A DNA stretch of 64,000 bases from Stictocephala bisonia (GCA_035578905.1 JAQJVL010000329.1:62001-126000), one strand, 5' to 3'; positions 11,616-24,379 are shown, counted from the stretch's first letter. The notes: a model not told the origin generated them from the sequence alone. Program-made: numbers and translations.

Positions 11616-13314
11616 TGATAACACATATTACTGGTTAAATTGTATTAAGTAAAATCATAATACGTAAATGTATTTCCATTAATTCACTCATTGCACTTGA
11701 GTATTCATATTCATTGCAGTTTAGAAAACCACCTTTTTAACGCACTTGAGCGAGGGAGATGCAAAGAGTGACAGAGAACCACTCTGCCTCCACTGTGTAG
11801 TTACTTTAAAAAGTCACCTCAATCGTCAAAATTAATAAAGAAATAAAAGACGAGTTGCGTAAAAAAAGGTTTCGTGTATTATGGACAAGGATATAATCGT
11901 GTAAATTATCAATGATGAAATAAACAAGAAATCAGTTTATTTAACCTATTCAATAGATAATCCCAAAATTTCTTATTTGTAATGTAATTCTTACATTACT
12001 AACCATTAACCAATGTTGTGTATTATTTGTTTTGTAGGCAATATGGAATGTATTCAGTGTATCTATATATTCTTGAGGGAATTTTCAGAATATTTGACGA
12101 ACCAACTAAAATGGAATATATTGATTTTATGTTTACGACCAGATAGGTTTTGTGATGGGAAAAAATCATCTGATAAAGGAAAAAAATTAAAATTTTGTAT
12201 TTTTCATTTTTGTGGTCAAGGTTGCGTCGCAGTTTAAACTAAGTGTACACTTCACTCGTTTAAGTACACTTCACTCGTCGCGGGCTGCTCAGCGAACCTC
12301 CTACCTACACCCTCGTGAAGTGACTCCGCTTGTAGGCCCCTCGTAACGTTACATACTAAAAGAAGTATTTATGAAATGTAGTCTACAATTTTGCGTTTAC
12401 TTTGTATGTTGTGTAAACAATATAGCACAACTTCGGATAAAAACTTCTGTTACCAACAGGTTTCACCACAATAATTGTTGTTGTTGAGTGAAAACAAAAT
12501 ACCTAATCACATCATATGCTATAATATGTTTTGATAAATTTATTATGTATTATCATGTAATCAATAATGCAATATACGAGAAATTATTTATAAAAATAAA
12601 ACAATTTATGACATCAACAGTAAAATCTAAATATAAAGTAAACATTTTATTATTATTATTGATTCTACTAATATTATCATGGACGATGGCGTCAGTAAGA
12701 ACTTTATTAAATTAGAAAAAGTTAATAGTTTGTAAACCTTTAAACCACTTAATTAGCAGAACATCAAATTGCTCTCGTCGGCTGCTTAACTTTTCTATGA
12801 CCAATCTTATTAAAAACTCGCTTTGAAATATATCTGTTGTGAAAATATAATTATCACATTTAAGTACTGGAAAAGGGCATTTGGAAGGTGTATGTACGAA
12901 AGATGGCATCCACGTCGTTAGGACCGTCACACATATCACATACACACTGTTATTTGTACCTCATGTACCATAGCTTTTATGTACCGGATGTTTGTTTTTT
13001 GTCTAGGGAAAATTTTCTCCGAGCACAACTGAGCTATTGGCATAGTTAAAATCTTCTTTAAGAATCCATCTAGAGCAGTGCCGGTGCCGGCTGTCAGCGT
13101 GCATTGACCTCACCAGCGATAGACAACCTTAGGAATCATAGATGTATTACATTTAAGTATTTATAAAAACACATATTTAACATGTGATTATTGCTGTTAT
13201 GTATTGATACTTTGAAATTTATCTAGAACCGTTAATGTCCAGTTTATTAATTTTGTAATTGTAAGTAGATTCTTAAGAGTTCATTCTTTCTTACATTCTT
13301 ACATATGAGACGCC
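11616..13314. other. Non-coding stretch
   Basis: AT-rich with no supported gene. A CG-richer block at 12240-12350 contains the near-repeat gtacacttcactcgt twice and resembles a decayed transposon end. Open frames of about 75 codons at 12013-12237 and 12488-12715 have AT-driven composition and no recognisable features. Confidence 0.4.
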
Positions 13315-13540
13315 GACACAACGTTGGTATTTTAAGGCGAATATGAATGGTTATATGAGAGTAGGATGAGTGTAGTCTGGTTACTAACTGAGTTCAACGG
13401 TTCCTCAGAAAGGGCAATTTATTAATAGCCCAACAGCCAGGGGAACTAGGGGACCTACAACTTTACGTGGAATCCGAACCACGTAGTACTGGTCTGATTT
13501 TCAGCTAACTGACAAGCCTGATACTCAGTTATCTCCCCCA
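13315..13540 (-). mobile_element. tRNA-derived SINE (family B), longest copy
   Basis: On the minus strand the head has a candidate A-box (taactgagtatcagg) and, after a tRNA-like spacing, a B-box-like ggttcggattcc enclosed in a perfect T-arm stem, ACGTG and CACGT. The body then reads through the block ctgaggaac. The body recurs at 41300-41470 and 40555-40705, so this is a dispersed family. Known SINEs use such internal boxes for RNA polymerase III transcription and rely on a partner LINE for movement. Confidence 0.65.
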
Positions 13541-13737
13541 CACAACATCCGCACAATGATCACCACCCAACATGGACACCCCAGACTTCTCTAGTAGTGT
13601 CCACAATGATAGCAACCATCAAACGGACGCCATGTCCGTATTAAGAGGACCGAGCATCCAACCTATCGCCTACAATCACCTGAACACTTTGTCCCTATGT
13701 AGCTGGGTTACAGCACTGCGCCACCAGTGGCGACATA

Positions 13738-14375
13738 CTGTCTGCAGAGGTAGGCTTCTTAATAGTCTGCAGAGGTATGCTTCTTAAGAATCTGCAGAGG
13801 TACGCTTCTTAAGAGTGTGCGGAGGTAGGCTTCTTAAGAATCTGTTGAGGTACGCTTCTTTAGAGTGTAGAGGTAGGCTTCTAAAGAGTCTACAAAGGTA
13901 CGCTTCTTAAGAGTCTGCAGAGTTAAGCTTCTTAAGAGTCTGCAGAGGTACGCTTCTTAAGAGTGTGCGGAGGTAGGCTTCTTAAGAATCTGTTGAGGTA
14001 CGCTTCTTTAGAGTGTAGAGGTAGGCTTCTAAAGAGTCTACAAAGGTACGCTTCTTAAGAGTCTGCAGAGTTAAGCTTCTTAAGAGTCTGCAGAGGTACG
14101 CTTCTTAAGAGTTTGCAGAGGTACGCTTCTAAAGAGTGCGGAGGTACGTTGTTTAAGAGTCTGCAGAGGTAGGTTTATTAAGAGTCTGCTGATCAGTCAG
14201 CTAACTTCTTAAGAGTTAGCTGAGGTAGGGTAATTAAGAGTCAGCAGAGGTAGGCTTCTGAAGAGTCTGCAGAGGCAGGCTTCTTAAGAGTCTGTAGAGA
14301 AAGGATTCTTAAGAGTCTGCAGAGGCAGGCTTCTTAAGAGTCTGCAGAGGTAGGCTTCTTAAGAATCAGCAGAGG
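13738..14375. repeat. 25-bp minisatellite with a 148-bp higher-order period
   Basis: About 25 imperfect copies of tctgcagaggtacgcttctt plus aagag. A run of six variant units starting near 13816 (gtgtgcggaggtagg) is repeated at 13964 with the same order of variants, so a 148-bp block was itself duplicated. Units degenerate toward the right end. Confidence 0.9.
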
Positions 14376-14776
14376 TAGTCGCCATATTGAATTTGTTCCA
14401 TTAAAAGCAATTTTGAATGCATAACAGCATTGTGTCTTAACGATATGTAGGAAAATTATAATTTTTACTCCGATTGAAAGAGCCTAAAAGTTACTAGTTA
14501 ATCCACTTTTAAAAGTTTTGGTTTTAAACTTTTACGCAATCAATATTACGCAATTACATTTTGACAAATTAAAATCTTTTCAGACACTTTGAATTGAAGA
14601 AAACAAACACTTGAGGAACTTGTTGCACTACTTAATTATTAGTTCACAGTTAATGAAGTTGTGAATGACTAAAAACTTATTATTTCATAGTAAAAGGGAG
14701 GGATTACAAATTCATATTTTATTTATTTAATAGTTTTATCTTCTTTTGTATCATTATTTATGAACTGCTTATACAC
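14376..14776. other. AT-rich spacer between two minisatellites
   Basis: Nothing recognisable beyond low-complexity AT-rich sequence. Confidence 0.5.
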
Positions 14777-15430
14777 AGTTTGCAACATTTATCAACTCTT
14801 CACAAACAGTTTGCAACATTTATCAACTCCTCACACACAGTTTGCAATATTTATCAACTCCTCACACACATTTTGCAACATTTATCAACTCCTCACACAC
14901 AGTTTGCAATATTTTTGAACTGCTTACATACAGTTTGCAATATTTTTGAACTGCTTACATACAGTTTGCAATATTATTGAACTGCTCTCACACAGTTTGC
15001 AATATTTATCAACTCCTCACACACATTTTGCAACATTTATCAACTCCTCACACATAGTTTGCAATATTTATCAACTCCTCACACACATTTTGCAATATTT
15101 ATCAACTCCTCACACACATTTTACAACATTTATCAACTCCTCACACACAGTTTGCAATATTTTTGAACTGCTTACATACAGTTTGCAATATTTTTGAACT
15201 GCTTACATACAGTTTGCAATATTATTGAACTGCTCATACACAGTTTGCAATAATTTTGAACTGCTTACATACATTTTGCAATATTATTGAACTGCTCACA
15301 CACAGTTTGCAATATTTTTAAACTGCTCACACACAGTTTGCAATATTTTTGAACTGCTCACATATAGTTTGCAATATTTTTAAACTGCTCTCACACAGTT
15401 TGCAATATTTTTGAACTGCTCACATACAGA
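14777..15430. repeat. 31-bp minisatellite, about 21 copies
   Basis: Units of agtttgcaatatttatcaac plus a cacac-rich tail repeat every 31 bp (14777, 14808 and so on). Two variants occur, one with atcaactcctcacacac and one with ttgaactgcttacatac; the first dominates the left and the second the right, with a mixed zone. Open frames inside (such as 14780-14980) just translate the repeat. Confidence 0.92.
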
Positions 15431-16296
15431 TTAGGACGTAATTAGTCGAGTCTGCTGTTCACTTGTGTGCGAAGTCGCACAGTTAGTTCCATTGCATTAC
15501 GTCGTGTTACATAGACGGATTCTACCGGAAAGAAATCGGCTTTCTCCGATATTGCTATTAGAATAGTCTCGCTTATTACCGATTCCGATAGTTGGGGACG
15601 CGGACAGTCGCGCGCCACCGGTCGCCACGAAAGTCCTTCTCCTTGTCAATTTCACTCGGTGATATCAAAACCAACGGGCTGTCAGGAAGTCCTGTTACAT
15701 AAATGAAACGTGCCTTGCCTTATGGATGGTCGATCATCATCTAACTATGCACGATGATTTTCTACGACAGTAAATATGATTTAATTACTTCTTAGTTTTT
15801 ACTACAAACTGTTATATCATTGTGTTTTTCCCTATATTTAAAATACTTTAATACTTTCAGTAAAAAACAATTATTTAAATGGTTGAAAATAATATACCAC
15901 TCTAGTCGATTAGAACGCATTTAAAATTTAAATCTTTAAAACAAGAAGTTGGTTAAGTGGTTTAGCCTTCCGCGAGCAATTATGAATACTGTATAAGATG
16001 ATTATTGTAGTTTTATTCTTACACGAAAAAAAAAATTATTCTTATTACATTATTTTTTTAAGTTTTATGGTTAGATTTATGTCCAACCTGGCTAAAAAAT
16101 CATAAATCGCTTCGTTATTGTAATTTATTGAAAAACGTCGCTTTTCATATCGTGTAAAGAACAATCAATAAATACAGGTATGATGGTGTTCATCTGGAAA
16201 GCAGACACGAACAATTATAACGAAAGTGCAACTTATTAATATATAAATAATATAAAGACTTTTGACAATAAATACGTAAATAGTAGCATAACACCT
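15431..16296. other. Unassigned region with a GC-richer block
   Basis: About 15435-15700 is GC-richer than its neighbours and not repetitive within the window, so it might hold an exon or promoter, but no coding signal could be supported. The remainder is AT-rich. Confidence 0.35.
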
Positions 16297-16765
16297 TCAT
16301 ATTTAGTGGGTGGTTGCGATAATTCATATTTAGTGGGTGGGTTGCGATGATTCATATTTAGTGGGTGGGTTGCGATGATTCATATTTAGTGGGTGGTTTA
16401 CGATGATTCTTATTTAGTGGGTGGGTTGCGATGATTCATATTTAGTGGGTAGGTTACGATGATTTATATTTAGTGGGTGGGTTACGATAATTCGTATTTA
16501 GTAGATGGGTTGCGATGATTCGTGTTTAGTAGATGGGTTGCGATGATTCGTATTTATTGGGTGTGTTACGATGATTAATATTTGGTGGGTGGGTTGCGAT
16601 GATAAATATTTAGTGGGTGGGTTGCGATGATAAATATTTAGTGGGTGGGTTGCGATGATAAATATTTAGTGGGTGGGTTGCGATGATTCATATTTAGTGG
16701 GTAGGCTGCGATGATTCAAATTTAGTGTATGGTGTTGCGATGATTCATATTTTTGTTGGTAGTCA
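16297..16765. repeat. 28-bp minisatellite, about 16 copies
   Basis: The unit attcatatttagtgggtggg plus ttgcgatg repeats every 28 bp with substitutions such as tagatggg and gataaatattt. Adjacent units share variants (three consecutive aaatattt units near 16600-16670), a sign of local duplication. Confidence 0.92.
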
Positions 16766-17800
16766 AGTCGGATTGGCAACACCTGTTAAAAAACGTAGGG
16801 GTGTTCGTACTCAGCGGATAGTTCCGCAACAGGTGATGGCGAAACGATACAAAAAATCTTGTCAAAATAGAGTGGACGGCTTACCATATATTTAGGTATC
16901 TCATTAAAAAGGGACGTAATTTACCCAAAAAAGTATTGTTAAAAGTCATGTAAGTGACCCGTCAAGACATTTGTGAAAGGAACAATGAATTTAACACGAA
17001 GAGCCTTTTTACATAAATTTAAGTTTTATTTATATGGTTAATAACGCTACAACTAAAAAGTATTTTGACATCGATTTTATAATTAGTACCTTTAACATTG
17101 TCTTTTAACAATCTGTTTAAGTAGTTTTCAATATTTGTTTTTGATTAAAAAAGCTATTCGTTATTAACTATATCAAGAAAAGGATCGATAAAGAAGCTTT
17201 AAAACTAACACGCTATTAGAAAGATACATTAATTTTCGTTGAATCTATAGAACTTGCATTGCATTCGGAGAACTGGAATTAAAAATGTGTCAGTTATAAT
17301 TTGCATTGATAAAAAAACCTAGTATAAACTATAAGTTGGCAGGGCAGGAATTTTTCATCTGTGTAATAAAAACGTACTCTGTAACGAATTAATCGATTCC
17401 GCCTCGTATGAAAAATGTTACTATGATTTCCTCGTGTACTTTGTCCCATCAGCAGTAGTAGCCGTGACTCAAACAAACGCCGACATATCCGTGTTGCACC
17501 ATCGATCACAGGAGGGTGTTATTGATTTGCGTAATAGTGAGGAATTGCCTTCCGGTCCTGGGAGCGTTTCTCGGTTTCCCACGAGCACGAGTGTCCAACG
17601 TCGCACGGCTTGTGCTTTCACGCCGGACGTGGGCGGCTGTCAAGGCAAGTCATGCCACAAAATGGAATACGCTCAAATATGAAGTAGTTTTGGAGGAAAT
17701 GTTTCATTACGTAACTTTAAGCCTTGATCGTACATTGCCACTCTCAAGATAACTAAAAATAGTGTTTGTGCGACACTTATGAATCATAATTTATCTTATT
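16766..17800. other. Unassigned region
   Basis: AT-rich, with a GC-richer part at 17430-17680 holding open frames of 70-80 codons on both strands. None shows a domain, signal peptide or credible intron boundaries. It lies just before the duplicated 290-bp block. Confidence 0.35.
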
Positions 17801-18522
17801 ATCTAAAACAAGCCACGTCCGGACGATTTTTTTTGCTCCAAGGATTTTAAATTTTTTATCTTTTTAGGGAGTTTCAGACCACAAGTAATCGATTGTCATT
17901 GGTCTCAAACCTGGAAAAATTCTGACCCAGAGGCTCTTAGACGTCCCATGTGGGAATTATTTAACAATTTATTGTTTAGAAGATCATGTGTGTTTTGTTT
18001 ACTTGCTTGTCCATATGTAGTGGGATTATTTCATATTTTATTATTTTTAAACATGTGTTTGTATATAATTACCAACTTATATGTTCCTCACGAGGCGACA
18101 TGACGAGATCTACAAATGGGACTGTAGCAGAGAGCCTTGATGAGGCCACAGGCCGAACTTTGTCCTACGAGGCCATAGGCCGAGTTCCACAGAGAGGCAT
18201 GTTGCAGAGCGTCCGTCTCCCGGCACTTTTATCTAAAACAAGCCTAGTCCGGACGATTTTTTTTGGCTCCTAGGAATTTTAATTTTTTATCATTTTTGGT
18301 AGTTTCAGATCTCGAGAAATCGATTGGCACCGGTATTAACCCTTAGAAAATTCTTATTTCTGCCTCAGAGGCTCCTATACTTCCCGTGTGAGAATTATTT
18401 GACAATTTAATGTTTAGAAGATAACGTGTGTGTTGTTTACTTACTTGTCCATATGTGGTGGGATTATTTAATATTTTATTATATTTTTGAACGTATGTTT
18501 GTGTATAATTACCAACTCATAT
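17801..18522. repeat. Pair of 280-290-bp direct repeats around a 147-bp centre
   Basis: Sequence 17801-18083 (beginning atctaaaacaagcc, then gtccggacgatttttttt) recurs at 18231-18522 with moderate divergence. The centre (18084-18230) is GC-richer and itself holds two versions of a short palindromic block, gaggccacaggccga and gaggccataggccga. The layout could be two tandem copies of a 430-bp repeat or a miniature element with long direct termini; no TG..CA ends or primer-binding site could be demonstrated. Confidence 0.75.
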
Positions 18523-20710
18523 ACATATTGTTTTTTGTCAGATTGTTTTGTTAAAAAAGCTGTCAGATGAATTGAACATCTAAGCCCTAAAGAGTCTTTT
18601 TAGGGAGCTGGGATTACTGACGTTGCCCTGCCTTTACATCCACGGTTCTTTACTGTCATTCCAAATGCACTTTAATGCAGGGCAGTGACGTCCATCATTA
18701 TGGGACAAGAGGAAGGGACAACATTCGAATTCAAAGACATAGAACTGTTGCATATGAGCAGCTGCCATCGCACAGTGCTCAATTGTTGGTTTCAATCAAT
18801 GAACAGCCCAGAATGCACGAAACAATCGAATCAAAATCAATTAAAAGCTCAATTAAATCGCTTTTTAGTGCTAAATGCGTTTTATTCGGTGAGGAGTCCT
18901 TAAACAACCGCTGGTAAATTGAATAGGGACTTAACAGATGAACGACCGAGTGTGCAGTTCGAATGGAATCATGTCTGCCATAAGTGTATGTCCGAGTGTG
19001 GGAGAGCATGTTTAGCCAAGCATGTCCAAGTGACCATTTATAAGTTTTCTACTTTTATTTTATTGTGACGCTTGCATTGTAATTGAAGTAATATTTGTTG
19101 CTTTAAAGACATTGAATTAAATTTTTAATAACAAAAATGTATTTTAACTAGCTTGATGGTGATAAGCTGCATCTGCTACAAAATTATCATAACAGGAAAG
19201 AAAACGCCTTTAAATTTTTCTCATTTACTATTTAATTTAGATTCATGGTCAGTACATCTTCTTCGTTGTTTAAATAGCATGGATTGTGAAACTTGCACAA
19301 GTCGCATAATTGTGAGAAATGCAATGAAAGATAAACAAATGCCAGTATTTAATACACTTTAACACCCCCTTCCCCACTCTTGAAAACTGTAATGCAGAGT
19401 ATAGTTTTCCAAATTTAATCAAATCAGACAAGGCGAGGTTAAAAAGGAAAGGCTAAAATTAAAATAATACAATGTCGAGTAAAACAGTAAAATATAAATA
19501 ATAACACGCAAAAAAGTTGTTTATCATTCCTAAGTCAAGATAGTTTAGATAGTAAATATATATGCGAATATGAGTTTTAAATCAGTATGGTGAGTGTCTG
19601 CGAGCGAATGTTACAATGTAAGGACTATTCCTAAGTAAGTGCCATTAATTAATAACCCAATGACAAATGAAAATGTGGTTTTAAGCTCATACCTTTCAAA
19701 ATTTTTCTGAATCTGCCCGGGATCTAATGATAACTTTAAGCTCACGAACAAGGCCTTTAACCAACTGCTGAACAATCGATATCGATATTTTTAATTGAAC
19801 AGAAATTGGTGTTCAATGGTTCTATATGTTATTTAAAGTTAATTAAAGTTAAAAACAATACATATTTTATGTCGTTTGCAAAATTAAAATATGCAGTATA
19901 ATGAAAAGTAAGAGAAATGAAATGTTTTGGAGACTATCTCGGTAATGGTTGACAAGGTTCTCATTTACATAAGATATAACAAGAGCTGGCATGGTGATAC
20001 ATGTTTTATAACACTGACACTTGATAGTATAATTCCTGTTTGATTAAGTACACTAACAGTGTAAATTATCTTTACCTCGGAGTCAGATATGAAACCTAAC
20101 GACCGCGACGAAAGCAATCATAACGTGACCACACCAACCGAACTCTGAGGCCAGGCAAAGTAAACATTCACAATCACGACCCAATATTAGTCCACTAACT
20201 CGGTGCTCAGTGCAAGGGAGTGCCTTCTGGCCTTGACGCTTGCCCAACATTGACCTGCAGATCAGAAGAACTGATTGCGACCAACTGGCAAACGCACTTT
20301 TTACCGCAGTCAGATTAGAAACTTTCGGATCGTAGGAGTCAGATCATACTTATTTAAAACACCGAATGTTTATCTATATAAAAAACGTTTAATTTTGTAT
20401 AAAAAGATATTATATTTTATTATAATATTTTAATAAAAAGGATATAAATCATTACCATGTCTGCCGCATGTTTTTAAATTCATTTTGCGAAAAATAGGAA
20501 ATAAATCCAACTAAAGAAAACAAAATGTAGCCTTTCAAGTGGCCATGCCATTATTATCCTTTATTTATAGGATTAGGCTACTTGTTTTAATGTTGTGATA
20601 AAACGTAAATGTAATATTTTTGTGAAATGAATGGAAAGTTGTGAGAGTTACATTTTGACAAAATAAGATTGATGTAGTTTTACATGGAGCATTATCATTC
20701 GTAAAACTAT
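18523..20710. other. Non-coding stretch
   Basis: No gene supported. A GC-richer block at 20085-20340 is unassigned. Overlapping 70-80-codon open frames at 18675-19009 on both strands show no recognisable features. Confidence 0.4.
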
Positions 20711-22130
20711 TATCGTTAGTAATATTATATACGAAGTTATAATATTATTAACGATATAATATACGAAGTTATAATATTACTAACGATATAATATACGAAG
20801 TTATAATATTACTAACGACATAATATACGAAGTTATAATATTACTAACGATATAATATACGAAGTTATAATATTTCTAACGACATAATATATGAAGTTAT
20901 AATATTACTAACGATATAATATACGAAGTTATAATATTACTAACGACATAATATACGAAGTTATAATATTACTAACGACATAATATACGAAGTTATAATA
21001 TTACTAACGATATAATATACGAAGTTATAATATTACTAACGACATAATATACGAAGTTATAATATTACTAACGATATCATATACGAAGTTATAATATTAC
21101 TAACGATATAACATACGAAATTATAATATTACTAACGACATAATATACGAAGTTATAATATTACTAACGACATAATATACGATGTTATAATATTACTAAC
21201 GATATCATATACGAAGTTATAATATTACTAACGACATAATATACGAAGTTATAATATTACTAACGACATAATATACGAAGTTATAATATTACTAACGATA
21301 TAATATACGAAGTTATAATATTACTAACGATATAATATACGAAGTTATAATATTACTAACGACATAATATACGAAGTTATAATATTACTAACGATATAAT
21401 ATACGAAGTTATAATATTACTAACGACATAATATACGAAGTTATAATATTACTAACGACATAATATACGAAGTTATAATATTACTAACGACATAATATAC
21501 GACGTTATAATATTACTAACGATACAATATACGAAGTTATAATATTACTAACGACATAATATACGAAGTTATAATATTACTAACGACATAATATACGAAG
21601 TTATAATATTACTAACGATATAATATACGAAGTTATAATATTACTAACGACATAATATACGAAGTTATAATATTACTAACGATATAATATACGAAGTTAT
21701 AATATTACTAACGATATAATATACGAAGTTATAATATTACTAACGACATAATATACGAAGTTATAATATTACTAACGATATAATATACGACGTTATAATA
21801 TTACTAACGATACAATATACGAAGTTATAATATTACTAACGACATAATATACGAAGTTATAATATTACTAACGACATAATATACGAAGTTATAATATTAC
21901 TAACGATATAATATACGAAGTTATAATATTTCTAACGACATAATATATGAAGTTATAATATTACTAACGATATCATATACGAAGTTATAATATTACTAAC
22001 GACATAATATACGAAGTTAGAATATTACTAACGGTATAATGTACGAAGTTATAATATTGCTAACGATATAATATACGAAGTTATAATATTACTAACGATA
22101 TAATCTATGAAGTTATAATATTACTAACGG
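20711..22130. repeat. 32-bp satellite carrying a loxP-arm-like core, about 44 copies
   Basis: A 32-bp unit reading ataatattactaacga, then t/c ataa, then tatacgaagtt repeats with only a few substitutions. Most units contain TATACGAAGTTAT, identical to the 13-base arm of loxP (established knowledge of the P1 site). All copies are in the same orientation, so no paired inverted arms with an 8-base spacer are formed. Variant units (gacgtt, gatatcat, gacataat) recur in blocks, implying segmental duplication within the array. The first unit is flanked by an inverted copy of the cgttagtaatatta part at about 20713. Confidence 0.95.
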
Positions 22131-22136
22131 TATAAT

Positions 22137-23610
22137 AGTTACATACCGAACTGTTTGATACTTGAAGGGGGAGTTAGGATGTCTAAGAGTTGAGGACGTA
22201 GAAGTTACTGTAAAGGTATATCTTAGTTACATATCGAATTGTTTGATACTTGAAGGGGGAGTTAGGATGTCTAAGGGTTGAGGACGTAGAAGTTACTGTA
22301 AAGGTATAGCTTAGTTACATACCGAATTGTTTGATACTTGAAGGGTGAGTTAGGATGTCAAAAGGTTGAGGACGTTGAAGTTACTGTAAAGGTATATCTT
22401 AGTTACATACCGAATTGTTTGATACTCGAAGGGTGAGTTAGGATGTCTAAGGGTTGAGGACGTTGAAGTTACTGTAAAGGTATAGCTTAGTTACATACCG
22501 AATTGTTTGATACTTGAAGGGGGAGTTAGGATGTCTAAGGGTTGAGGACGTAGAAGTTACTGTAAAGGTATAGCTTAGTTACATACCGAATTGTTTGATA
22601 CTTGAAGGGTGAGTTAGGATGTCAAAAGGTTGAGGACGTTGAAGTTACTGTAAAGGTATATCTTAGTTACATACCGAATTGTCTGATACTCGAAGGGTGA
22701 GTTTGGATGTCTAAGGGTTGAGGACGTAGAAGTTACTGTAAAGGTATAGCTTAGTTACATACCGAATTGTTTGATACTTGAAGGGGGAGTTAGGATGTCT
22801 AAGGGTTGAGAACGTAGAAGTTACTGTAAAGGTATAGCTTAGTTACATACCGAATTGTTTGATACTTGAAGGGTGAGTTAGGATGTCAAAAGGTTGAGGA
22901 CGTTGCAGTTACTGTAAAGGTATAGCTTGGTTACATACCGAATTGTTTGATACTTGAAGGGGGAGTTAGGATGTCTAAGGGTTGAGGACGTAGAAGTTAC
23001 TGTAAAGGTATAGCTTAGTTTTATACCGAATTGTTTGATACTTGAAGGGTGAGTTAGGATGTCAAAAGGTTGAGGACGTTGAAGTTACTGTAAAGGTATA
23101 GCTTAGTTACATATCGAACTGTTTGATACTTGAAGGGGGAGTTAGGATGTCTAAGGGTTGAGGACGTAGAAGTTACTGTAAAGGTATAGCTTAGTTACAT
23201 ACCGAATTGTTTGATACTTGAAGGGTGAGTTAGGATGTCAAAAGGTTGAGGACGTTGAAGTTACTGTAAAGGTATAGCTTAGTTACATATCGAACTGTTT
23301 GATACTTGAAGGGGGAGTTAGGATGTCTAAGGGTTGAGGACGTAGAAGTTACTGTAAAGGTATAGCTTAGTTACATACCGAATTGTTTGATACTTGAAGG
23401 GTGAGTTAGGATGTCAAAAGGTTGAGGACGTTGAAGTTACTGTAAAGGTATATCTTAGTTACAGACCGAATTGTTTGATACTTGAAGGGTGAGTTAGGAT
23501 GTCAAAAGGTTGAGGACGTTGAAGTTACTGTAAAGGTATAGCTTAGTTACATACCGAATTGTTTGATATTGAGGGGGAAGAGCGTGTTAAAGTGTTAAGG
23601 ACGTAGAAGT
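22137..23610. repeat. 88-bp satellite with two alternating variants, about 16-17 copies
   Basis: The unit beginning agttacataccgaattgttt repeats every 88 bp (22137, 22225 and so on). Type A units have gggggagtt, tctaaggg and acgtagaag; type B units have gggtgagtt, tcaaaagg and acgttgaag. Through most of the array A and B alternate, giving a 176-bp higher-order repeat. It directly abuts the 32-bp satellite with no spacer and decays past 23570. Confidence 0.95.
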
Positions 23611-24373
23611 TACTGTAGATGTCCTGAATTGTCGGTACTTGGAGTGGAGAATTGTGTGAGCGAAAGGAGTGCGTGCCCCTTGGCCCTGTCCATTGCACAA
23701 CTCCGGCTCCGCTGTTGTGGAAGTTGGGTCAACTAACATGGTTACTCTAGTTAGTAATGTAGATTGTATCCTGTTCTGCATAGCGTGTATTGATCAACGT
23801 ACAAGTGAGAGTAAAGCAGGATATTTCCGAGGATTATGATGACATTTATGTTCCAATATTACTTACACACCAGAAGTTAACGTAAAAGCAAAAAATGAAG
23901 TGAATTGAATTGTCAAATTTGTTCATCCTTTGGGAGGACTAAAAACGCTCCTGTAGATGCTTATTTATCAACATAAAATACGTTAACGAAAATATTACTT
24001 TTACTGATAATTTTACTATGTAATTTTACTATGTACTATGATATTTTTACTATGTAGGTACTCGAATAATTCATATTTCGATGATTTCGAAAATAAGAAA
24101 TAGGATCATTTTAGTGTTAATTTAGCTTTGCTTTCAAATGGCTAAAAAAATGTTATGGGTTTTACTCACGTTGGTTTAAAAATAAAATATCTTTTGTGGG
24201 ACTCTTCATTTAACAACATAAGAAAATTAAATTTGTATTGCACTAGAATTTACCTTGGGAATGCAATCTTATCATCTTAGAAAACCGATCTGTAATCATT
24301 ATGTGTGTAAATTGTTTTCCATTTAAGTAGTGATAAATAATATAACATGCCATTGAAATAAATACAGATGTTT
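23611..24373. other. Spacer downstream of the glycosyltransferase gene
   Basis: A short GC-richer block (23640-23790) follows the satellite, then AT-rich sequence. No further gene was recognised. Confidence 0.4.
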
Positions 24374-24379
24374 TTTATT
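24374..24379 (-). promoter_or_regulatory. Polyadenylation signal AATAAA
   Basis: AATAAA on the minus strand, about 170 bases past the stop codon of the glycosyltransferase; plausible 3' end signal for that transcript. Confidence 0.5.

Noticed and set aside
18135..18158. Hammerhead-ribozyme-like string ttgatgaggccacaggccgaac followed by gtc
   Set aside because: The core needs CTGATGA and GAAA; here it is TTGATGA and GAAC, and no closing stems I and III are visible. The adjacent second copy has acgagg instead, so it is more likely a short palindromic repeat.
20711..22130. Functional loxP sites or vector contamination
   Set aside because: Only direct half-sites occur, no inverted pair with an 8-base spacer, and units carry natural substitutions.
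20711..23610. CRISPR array
   Set aside because: Head-to-tail repeats without unique spacers, no cas genes, eukaryotic context.
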